Made by a program: the position numbers and the translations under genes. This document shows positions 55,310 through 64,000 of a DNA stretch of 64,000 nucleotides, piece by piece. Every line of letters starts with the position of its first letter. Position 1 is the first letter of the stretch. Source of the stretch: Fragilaria crotonensis (Eukaryota > Bacillariophyta > Fragilariophyceae > Fragilariales > Fragilariaceae); assembly GCA_022925895.1 (NCBI GenBank), contig JAKSYS010000158.1:1-64000 (forward strand). The letters are read 5' to 3'. The notes under the pieces are model-generated. The model had not been told where the DNA came from. It was given only the letters and a program-made list of their open reading frames with translations, and ran no database searches.

Positions 55310-56257
55310 ATGATGTTTTCTGATTCGATTACCTCTGAGACCACGTTCCAGGAAGCGTGTGCAGACGAAGTCTCTGACGGTTCCTTAGGTCCAGTGTCGA
55401 GAAGACCAGCCAAGAAAGCCTATAAACGTCGCGTTGTATGCAAGGCACGTGGCTTGTCAAAGAAACACAACGCAGAAACCGCTTACTTTGAAATTCAAGC
55501 GAACGCTCCCCACGGATTGCTGCTTAGTTGTTCTCATTCTGAATGCATGGCTTCAGGGCGAAAGTTTAGATACTGCCAAGGTATGTTTTCTAAATAAAAT
55601 GACAATCGGGAGTGATCAATGCCATATCTCTCTCTTATGCTCTTTCCTGTCGACATAGTATGTGCTATGCCCGTCGCCAAGCGTAACTTTCTCCTCAGGC
55701 ATGGACACGGTTTGTTTCAAACCAGTAAGGAATTGAAGGAAGAAGTCGACGAAGTGTGTGATTCTCTTCTTCAGGAAGACGTCTGTCAGCCATGCGTCGG
55801 ATCTTCCGAGGGCGAGGACGTGAAACCCCACCATCGCCGCGTTGTCAGCTTTGAAGGGCGCCGGAGGCGACTGGAAGGGCAACTTGACGCCGAAGAGCAG
55901 GAATGGCTGCACTTACTTCATCAACGTCCTGATGTCGAAGATGAGCCAAAAATGCTTGAATGGATGGAAAAGATTATGAAGATTTCAGAGCAGAAGCGAG
56001 CTCAACTCAAGAAAGCGTCAGGGTCAAAGGATGAGGCGACAACTATGAACGCGAGTGTGCTTGAAACCAAGGCAACCACAACTGCTGAATCAAGGAGGAA
56101 TTCCACAATTCACGCGTTAGAAAACGTGGCTCAAGGCAGCGATGCACCTATCGCTGCGGATGTCTCGGGGTATGCCACATTGTTTGAGGAAATTGATATC
56201 GAGAACTTGTTTAACTTCGAACAGTCAACTGGAGGCGTTGAAACGGGAAATAAGTAG
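55310..56257 (+). CDS. Diatom-type Cys/His motif protein (PVAKRNF..RHGHG), one intron
   Basis: 289 aa from exons 55,310-55,580 and 55,659-56,257; the intron is 78 bases (GTATGT...CATAG) and rejoins the frame inside the motif. The conserved centre (~residues 68-108) is HGLLLSCSHSECMASGRKFRYCQ followed by VCAMPVAKRNFLLRHGHG, giving Cys79, Cys89, Cys92, His105 and His107 as probable metal ligands. I know this arrangement from a large family of diatom proteins of unknown function, some with polar, regulatory-looking tails. Basic KKAYKRRVVCKARG precedes it. After it comes a charged helical stretch (RRRLEGQLDAEEQEWLHLLHQRP; MLEWMEKIMKISEQKRAQLKK). The C-terminus (LFEEIDIENLFNFEQ) is acidic and hydrophobic, like an activation domain. 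A nuclear regulator is a guess. Confidence 0.75.
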
Positions 56258-56414
56258 TCACGGACCAACGCTCGATAGAATTACGCTTACAAGTATCATA
56301 CGAAGGTAAGACCCAGAATTCAGGATAGGCAATCGAGCGGTAATAGGTCAATGTTTTTCGCACTGCGTTTCCAAGAAGGATAGGTGCACTTCAACTAGAG
56401 TTTGATAACAACTA

Positions 56415-57887
56415 TCAATCTATGACGGAAGCTGCCCCGTATGCCACAGTGATATCAGGGTCAATATGAGTATTCAAGTTTTCCGTTTGCATCGCATCTT
56501 GGACCAGTTTTCGAATTTGAGGCATTCTAGTAGTGCCCCCCACCATAACGACTTCATGGACGTCTTTGGGTTCAAGTGTTAGATCGTTTAGCAGTCTCTG
56601 GATAGGAAGGACTGAACGCTCGTACAAGGGTTGCACCGCTTCGTCGTACTGTTCCAGTGATAGAGTCAGATGAACTGGATGGAGGGATGAACAAAAATCC
56701 TCGATCGATTGGGGTTTCTTCACCAGACGAGTAGTTAAACATGATGATTCAACCTTGCCGAGTCCTGACGAAAGCTCTATCTTGAGCTTTTCCCCTATCG
56801 TATGCAACGATGACAGCGTGCAGAGTGGCGTTGTTTTCAGAATAGGGCAGGCCGCCATCAGCGCGACTTCCAAATCGTCATTGACAGCACCCATGGCGTG
56901 TAACTCGAGAAGAGCCGAAGCGACCGGAACCACATCGATCTGCATTTGCAATATCTTGGCCACGGCATCGTCAAAGTCAGCACCGCCCAGGAGCTCATCG
57001 CCGTCACTTCCCATCACATCCGCAAAACCTTCTGTAACGTGCAAGAGACTCACATCCAGCGTGCCACCACCAAAGTCATAGACGAGAATATATTCCACGC
57101 CCTCCTTTTTGTGTAACCCATACGCCAGAGCTGCTGCAGCAGGTTCCTCAAGGATTCGCGTCACTGTGATTCCAGCATCAGTGAACGCCTTAGCAGTGTC
57201 TTGGCGTTGTCTGGCTGTAAACTTGGCTGGCACGCAAATGACGGCTGATTTAACATTGTCGTGATTCAAAAAGAGGTGTGTGATTTCTATCATGTAGTTG
57301 ACGATGTAGGAACCAACTTGAGAGGGAGACAAAGACAAAGTAGCATGGTCATGGGAGACCAACATGCCGATGGTGTCGTCGTCGTTGGACACAATTCGAA
57401 ATTCAACCTCATCCTGCATAGTGGAAATAACGCGATCGGAGCTGTTCCGACCCAAGAGCCGTTTGGCGTGATAGATTGTTTGATGAGGATGGCTGTCAAT
57501 GCGTTGTTTGGCAGCCTGCCCTACAAGAACATGAGTTGGAGGAGGCAATAGCTTGGACTTCGTCTTCTTCACTCTGGTACGCTCGCTGGGCTCTAGAAAT
57601 GACACCACCGAAGGAATGATGCTCGAATTTGTTTGAGGATCAACAATACACGTAATCTCGCCAACGCTCTTTGACGGCGCTTGCACGCATATCACACTGT
57701 TTGTTGTCCCAAGATCAATGCCCGCCGTCGTGGCACGGCCTCGGAAGCCGCTCTTGGCCATTATGGCACAGATTAGAACGCCAACCCCGATCAATGATGG
57801 AAGCAAGGCAGACATGCCTCCACTGGACGCACTGCCTTGGTGCTTTTCCAGTGAAGCCGACTTTTTCTTGGGTTTTCGAGTCGTCAT
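56415..57887 (-). CDS. HSPA13: HSPA13/STCH-like Hsp70, membrane-anchored, ATPase domain only
   Basis: 490 aa from ATG 57,885-57,887 (MTTRKPKKKS). A hydrophobic segment (SALLPSLIGVGVLICAIMA, ~26-44) after a basic N-terminus should anchor it in the ER membrane. The Hsp70 nucleotide-binding domain follows: GIDLGTTNSV (~56), IIPSVVSF, the TIYHAKRLLGR segment, ILEEPAAAALAYGL, VYDFGGGTLDVSLL, GSDGDELLGGADFD and VVMVGGTTRMPQIR. The protein ends at DPDITVAYGAASVID, where HSPA13 also ends its ATPase domain; the substrate-binding domain and an EEVD or HDEL tail are absent. HSPA13 is an ER-associated Hsp70 of incompletely known role. The gene is convergent with the Cys/His-motif gene, 158 bases apart. 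Confidence 0.85.
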   Translation of the reverse strand: MTTRKPKKKSASLEKHQGSASSGGMSALLPSLIGVGVLICAIMAKSGFRGRATTAGIDLGTTNSVICVQAPSKSVGEITCIVDPQTNSSIIPSVVSFLEPSERTRVKKTKSKLLPPPTHVLVGQAAKQRIDSHPHQTIYHAKRLLGRNSSDRVISTMQDEVEFRIVSNDDDTIGMLVSHDHATLSLSPSQVGSYIVNYMIEITHLFLNHDNVKSAVICVPAKFTARQRQDTAKAFTDAGITVTRILEEPAAAALAYGLHKKEGVEYILVYDFGGGTLDVSLLHVTEGFADVMGSDGDELLGGADFDDAVAKILQMQIDVVPVASALLELHAMGAVNDDLEVALMAACPILKTTPLCTLSSLHTIGEKLKIELSSGLGKVESSCLTTRLVKKPQSIEDFCSSLHPVHLTLSLEQYDEAVQPLYERSVLPIQRLLNDLTLEPKDVHEVVMVGGTTRMPQIRKLVQDAMQTENLNTHIDPDITVAYGAASVID

Positions 57888-60232
57888 ACTTGCTGTCGAA
57901 AGGTTGAGAATGGTGTACGCACCAACGCGGTCGCGTTTTCGTCTCCGTTGGCGAACGCATAGCTCTTTGGTCGGCTTCATCCTTGCTTCGTCTGTCAAAC
58001 ACATGCAGCAACGATCTCTTCTGTACAATGGAGAGCTCAAAATGAAAGAATGCAACTCAATTTCCTTCGCCGTTGCTCTATTCGCCAGGTGGAGCCCAGG
58101 ACCAAGAACGCGGTGTGACGAGTTTTTCTCGTTTTCGTGTATGCATACCGCTGAGTCTGCTCTCGGATGCCGCGCATGTCATGCCATACTTGCATCCGGT
58201 ACTGGTACCTGGTACCTGTACTGTACTTCTCACTTGTACACGTGCGACTCGTACTCCATAGACAGTACATACAAGTACATGATGTGCTATGGAGCTATGG
58301 ATAAAAGATCTTCATACTTAAGTATTTGAAGTGGTATCACTGGTACGAGTACGAAGTACAGTACTGAGTACTGAGAAGTAGTGCTTGGTACATCATACTG
58401 GATGGGAGTACGGGTCTTAATTCTAAATGTCTGCATGTCGAGGTCCAGCGCCTTGGTACAAGTGCAGTTCATTTTTGACATGTACTCCAGTACTGTAGAA
58501 CTGTAGTAGCAGTACTTGTACGTTCATTGGAGCTTGGAGCTCAATGGGAGTGTGTGAGCTCTATGGGACCTCTACTGGTACAGTACATAGGACTCACTCA
58601 TACTCAGTACCGGTACAAGCATAAACTAGATAGTGAGACGACAAAAAATAAACACCACCGAAAAATCGTCCTTTTGGCTTCAAAATGTACCAAACGATGC
58701 AGAATCTTCCCGTCCACATGCTCAATCAAAAACATTTGGAAATAGAGTGTTATTGATGAAGTTATGTTTAATCGACTTTTTCGGAACCCGGAGGAACTAA
58801 ACTAAATAACGAGACACTCGTATAATTTACAGTACATTCTACACGACTTGAAAGTGGAGAAAACTTGACAACAATGCAAGCTATCGTACTTTGTTGCAAA
58901 TTGATACAGCAAAGTGGTATTTTTGAGTCAAAACACTTGAAACATGATAAGAACTATAATTTTAATAGGCCTGAACATTCAAATGGGTGTGGGAGATGGA
59001 GTTCATCATCGTTTGAGCTCATTCATTGGTGAGAGCCATCACGATGGAGTTTGTCGTCTGACCCGCGAAAAATTTAGCAGAACAAAATGTTTCGAGAGAA
59101 AAATTTAGCAGTACAAACGTTCGTAGAAGAAAAATATTTTCTTCGCCATCACAGCATCAACCTCAAACCATCATCACAACAAAAATGGTAGGCTTTGAGC
59201 ACCCTTTTTGCAATGAATGACATACCATTATCACTGCATCTTTATTGATGCACCTCTTTGAAGCCCTTCATGTTTTTCAGTGATGCATTGCAAATTGGTT
59301 GCAAGCATTGCTTCCTTTGCATTGACATGTGAGTATGAAAGAGCAATTGATGTCAGGAAATTTTATGTGTCGCGAAAAAAATTACCGCGAACTTCGGTCG
59401 GAGATAACTCCTGAGCCAAGGTGACTATGCCAAAAGTAGCTACAGAACCTAACCACCAAATAACGTTAAGAACAACTTTTAAACGCACGAAAATCGAAGT
59501 CAAAGTGCGTCAATACGGTGTTTGAGACGTGTAAAGAAAGTGTCTCACTACTGCCTGACAACAAACCGTCTCCCTATCTAGTTTATGCTTGTAGTATTGT
59601 ACCAGGTCGTACCAGCTACCTTGTACCATGCACTCAGTGCAAGTGCTCAGTACCTGGTACTGTATTGAAGTGTAGCTTACTGCATCGTTCTGAACGGGGA
59701 CCTGGACTCGTCGACCGTCGACTCATAGTCCGTACTCGTACTCGAGTACTCGGAGTAGACCGTAGACACTATACCGCAGACTTCTCATGCCTCATTAACA
59801 GTGCACAGTTTCATCATGCTGCATACTGCATACCGCATGCAGCATGGCGAATGAAGCAAGCCTCCCACACCCTGCGTGCGTGTTTTAGTACCAGTGTTCT
59901 TGTGAGTTCTTCTCTCTGCGCAATGCATTAATGCCGCACCTACCGGTAGCTACCGGTAGTACTCTAGCTAGTACACTGTTCGAACTGGACAAGATACACG
60001 GAGTACCGTGGTACTTGTACTGTAGCGCTAGGTGAACAGTGTACTCTGAAATACTGCTACCGGAACATGGTATGGCATGCTGCATCGCAGATATTGTGAA
60101 CATGTGTTGAGATGTTCCAGATCTCTGCAACAGTACTTACACTTCCGGTGCGCAGTACCACGGTAAATCTACCAGCTAGTAGTTTGACAACACTATAAAC
60201 CCTTGTTTGTTTTCCCTTCTGCAATGTTGTGA
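57888..60232. other. Intergenic with two GTAC islands
   Basis: No supported gene. GTAC/GGTACC/AGTACT palindromes are dense at 58,190-58,620 and 59,590-60,170. Between them, 58,780-59,520 is AT-rich, with two copies of GAAAAATTTAGCAG near 59,070 and 59,100. The HSPA13 promoter should lie at 57,888-58,200. Confidence 0.5.
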
Positions 60233-63200
60233 CTACTTTAGATTACTCCTATCAATCCTCCCAGACCTCTTGGTCTTACCAAATTGATCTTGCTTCTTGG
60301 AAGTAACCTTCTTAGCCTTGTTCTTCACTTCAATCCATGCATTTTCATTAATTATTTTTCTCGCACCGTTGATTCCTTTCGTTTCGATCGTACCAGTTAA
60401 TCTTGCATGTTGGACCTCATCCGTAGGAATTCGTATTCCATTTACGAATCCCGAATAAATATTCTTGAACGAATCTTCCAGATTTCGCACGACTGTCGGT
60501 CGTGCGTACTGCACTGTCATAGCAGTCCCGTTTCCACTGCTACTGTCGCTTGTCAGTAAACGCTTATCCTCGACATCCTCCCTCCAACATTCAAGATTCC
60601 CATTCCTGATTCTCGCTGCATGCTTCGTGCAATTTCTCGGGGCAGTTCTTATTCAGTATGTCCGCCGAGTTCTCTTCCGATCGTACGAACTGAACCTTTA
60701 AATAACCAGCTTCTTCAAGTTCTCGAATAAAGTGTGCTCTGACGTCAATATGCTTCGTCCTTGCTCCGACATGTTGATTCTTTACTAAATAAATTGCTCC
60801 CAGATTGTCTTCGTAAACACGCCCAACCAATTTCTCTTCCTTCGGGTATCTCATGACTTCGTCCAATAACATCATAATAAACTTGTTCTCACACGCTCCC
60901 TTCGCCAGGCTTATGTACTCAGCCTCCGTACTTGACAACGTAACCACATGTTGAGTTTTCGACTCCCAGTTCACCAACGTACCACCAAGTGTATGTAGCC
61001 CGGACGAAATGCTCTTGCGGTCATCAATGTTCTTCGCGTAATCCGAATCGACAAATGATATGGGCCTCAATTCCTTCGGTTTCCTGTACGTTAAACCTTC
61101 GTAGTACCTCGCCTTGATATGTCCCACTAAACGCTCTAGTGCTTTCCAGTGCTCGTCACCTGGATTAGACAAATGTTGTGCCAACTCCCGTGCAGGATTC
61201 GCCAAATCAGGTGCCAGCTTGGTCATCAGATACATAATCTTGCCAACAATCGAACGGTACTCGGTCATCCTCACAGGTTCTCCCTGGTTCTTGCTTAGGA
61301 ATTTGTTTGGATATCCCGGGGTCTCAGCTTCCTTGATACTCCTTCCCACACTCGTCTCAAATGACTCAACAATTTCGTCCTCCAATTTTGTCATACTCGC
61401 AACAACGTAGCTCTCACCGTTATCGTCAGTTTTCCAGTCGTACCATACTCCAAGATGCTTCTTCAAACGTCCCAAGTCAGAGATATTGAACCGTTTCTTA
61501 AGTTCCGACTTAAACTTCTCAATCGTCTCTTTCTTACCAGCAAGTAAAACGTCATCCACGTGCACCACTGCCATCAGAGTTACTTCGCCCGCTGTATTCT
61601 TCCAGTAATAAAGGCACGGATCAACCAGACTCTGTATCATCTTCATGACTTGCGTCAAATATCTGAACAATGTCTTCATGAATAGGCGCGGAACGTCAAC
61701 TCCTCCATACATAGGTCTCGTCAGCTTTATACAAAACTTCCTCCGTTCGTCTTCGGTAATAAATCCAAGTTCAACCATTCCTTCTGGCCATTCAGCAAAT
61801 ACTTCTCTGTCAGCTTCAAGTTCCGCATTTAGAAATGCTGCTTCGATGTCAATCATTTCCATGATCCAACCTTCACCCTGCCGGTACACTGCAACTGCAA
61901 TCGTAGTTCGTACTGTTGTGTCTGTTGCAACCGGCGAGAAAAAACTCAGTGTAATCCACTCCTGGGATCATGACGTAGCCCTTAAGTACGATCCGACTCT
62001 TGTATCGCAGTGACCCATCTTGCTCCTCCTTGATCTTGAATATCCATTTCACGGGTATAGGCTTGCGTCCTTTCAGCATCTCTCTGGGAAACTTCTTCCA
62101 GGCATCACGTGACAGAAAATTGTTGATTTCCACAATAGCTGACGGTTTCCACTTAACTCCGTTCTTCCCATCCATCGCCTTACGAAACGTTTTTGGCTCT
62201 CCAGGATCCGATGATAAAGTCACATTAAATGCAACTTGGTCCGTTCTACTTCGTGTCCGTACTCCAACTTCATCGTCCTCGATTCTGATTGGTTCATCAA
62301 TTCCAAGTCTCTTCATTTCGTTCTCCAGTCTCGTTACGCTTCGTTGCGGCCTCTCGGTTTGATCAATTTCGTCAACTTTGTCGTTCGTTTCGTTCTCCGC
62401 CATTTCTGGAGCATTTTCTCTCTGGGAAGCTCAGGTAAGTCCTCCTCTTCCACACGCTCGTCGCTGTCATCAGTCTGGACCGAACGCGAGTCGTCGCTGT
62501 CGCTTTCGTCTTCAATAGCGGCAGCATCGTCGGTTTTTCGAACTTGGTCGTCGCGGTCGTCATCGCTTCGTTCGTCGATTTCTCCATCGATTCTCGGTCG
62601 TTCGTCGTCGTTGAAAGTCGTATCCGCGTGTATCCTCCCTGCTTCAGACAATGGTGGACTCAAAGAACGTTGAACGACGGCGAGTTCCTCTTCATATTCG
62701 GGGATCAAGTGAATTTCCTCGCTTGCGACCTCCTCTTCATGCTCAATTGGGGCCTCCTTCTCCTCCAAAATCAACTCAGGGTCGAAGACCTGAGTCAGGG
62801 TCAGTCTGATATCGTTGGCAGCGTTCGTCACGTCTGCCCAAACATGCACATCTCGTGTTTCCACGACCTTGCTTGTTACTGGATTGTACATACGGTACAC
62901 ATCCCTGGCGTGGTTTTCACCATAGCCAATCATCACCATGGGGGAACTCTTCTCCTTGAACTTCCCCTTCATGGTGGCCCTGTTTGTTACATAGCCAACC
63001 CTCCCAAACTGGATCAAATGAGGGTAAATGTTGCTCTTTTCACCATAGAAGAGCTCATCCGGAGGTACTGTACTGCGTGTATTTGGTAGCACATTACCCA
63101 GTAGTGCAGCGGTCTTTGTCGCTTCCGCCCACAACTTCGCTTGCATCTCTTTTGTCCATGCTGCGGCGATCATCATAGCCAACGCACGCTTCGCGTCTCT

Positions 63201-64000
63201 CGAAAACATCCGTTCCACGACACCGTTATGCTGTGGTGTATGTGGGGCAGTGTACTCCAACTGTATACCGTACTCTCCTTCGCAGATCTTACGTAGCTCG
63301 GACATATGTTCACCAGCATTGTCGCACCGAAGGTACTTCACAGGCTTTCCAGACGCCTTCAACTTGTCCAATAAGTCCTTCAGGAATTTTGTTATGACGT
63401 TTTTCCTGGCACCGTAGAAATCCCAGGACTTTCTCGTTTTGTCATCCACAAACTTGAACCAGTAGCGTGACCCCATGACTGTTTCCGAATAAGGGCCACT
63501 TGTGTCCATGTAAAGTCGTTCTCCCGGTTTGTCCGCTGTCACCTTAGTAGTTTTGTTTGTTCTCTTTTGGGTCGCCTTCGCTCGTGCACATCCGTCGCAA
63601 ACGGACATTTTTCCTGTCGCAATAATTTCGAGCGCCTTCAGCGTTTCCCGCACCACTCTCTCTGTTGCGTGACCGAATTTTTGATGAGCTTCATTGATGT
63701 CCATGTACTGTTTTCGCTCTTTCTTCTCCATTTCTTCGTCTTTTTCAGCAATTCCTTCGACGTTAAACGCCTTTCGTTCTCCTTTGATACGAGATGCAAT
63801 CAGATACGCCATTCCATCTGAGCCCGTTTCGAATTCCAGCATCTCCCGCGACTCATTAAAAATCTTTGATCCTTCTTTTCCAGCCACAAACTCATTTCCT
63901 TTCTCTGTAAGTCGGCCAACACTGATCAAATTCTTCGCAAAACCGGGACCATCACATCTTCCAACTTCAGCTTCTTTCCTGAGCTTTTCTGTTCCAGGGT
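60233..64000 (-). mobile_element. Ty1/Copia LTR retrotransposon (CoDi-like), partial fossil
   Basis: Runs off the right edge; only the 3' two-thirds or so is in the window, on the minus strand. Parts in order: the C-terminal end of the protease or linker region and the integrase zinc finger and core (about 62.8-63.9 kb, with CDGC, DTSG and NAGEH blocks), a variable Ser/Asp-rich linker (about 62.3-62.8 kb), reverse transcriptase (about 61.1-62.3 kb, with the VVHVDDVLLAG block), and RNase H (about 60.6-61.1 kb, with STEAEYISL and ARTKHIDVRAHFI). An additional short basic ORF lies on the 3' side (60,233-60,520). It is broken in a few places. An LTR could not be defined because the partner is outside the window. 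The sequence is well preserved compared with the DIRS-like fossil, so it is probably much younger. Confidence 0.85.

Noticed and set aside
1-64000. tRNA genes
   Set aside because: A visual search for B-box-like GGTTCGAATCC words with an A box at the right distance gave no candidate; a tRNAscan run would be decisive.

Overview
The window is nuclear eukaryotic DNA, most likely from a diatom or a close stramenopile. This is inferred from short GT-AG introns (about 61-86 bases), compact single- or few-exon host genes, a Cys/His motif family I know mainly from diatoms (55,310-56,257), a diatom-style armadillo-repeat gene and a CoDi-like Copia element. About half of the window is transposable elements or their remains. 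I found no tRNA, rRNA or CRISPR array.

Layout. 1-5,570: 5'-cut Helitron with a broken Rep-helicase and an OB-fold (RPA-like) ORF. 6,232-8,775: armadillo-like host gene on the minus strand, with a 125/131-bp minisatellite upstream; two copies of a ~215-bp repeat flank this block. 9,860-11,640: broken hAT transposase. 11,776-15,650: a palindromic AT-rich repeat split by a 3.6-kb LINE insertion with a 17-bp target duplication. 17,266-21,981: host genes for a class 3 (DAGL-like) lipase, a mitochondrial-looking EF-hand protein and a TrmO-type tRNA methyltransferase. 22,396-29,875: two different PIF/Harbinger transposons lying 9 bp apart, both with definable TIRs and 3-bp target duplications. 31,274-34,825: a DDE transposon with TA target duplication and an unusual transposase. 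34,946-35,266: a hAT-type MITE with an 8-bp duplication. 36,966-37,922: a Harbinger-type MITE, with a related copy at 53,753-54,271.

38,533-46,530 is a host island: an OTU deubiquitinase with a SEC-C motif, poly(A)-binding protein, a galectin-RRM fusion protein and a tRNA-splicing endonuclease subunit, so three of the four are RNA-related. 46,915-51,500 is an old, decayed tyrosine-recombinase (DIRS-like) retroelement. 55,310-57,887 holds the Cys/His-motif gene and a membrane-anchored HSPA13/STCH-like Hsp70. 60,233-64,000 is a Ty1/Copia fossil that runs off the end of the window.

Intergenic DNA is strikingly rich in GTAC-centred palindromes (GGTACC, AGTACT, ACCGGT, CTAGTAG), dense at 39,900-40,200, 58,190-58,620 and 59,590-60,170 and rare in exons. 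The items I judge most worth a second look are the galectin-RRM fusion, the TA-duplicating transposon, the Cys-rich accessory protein of the second Harbinger, and the GTAC islands.
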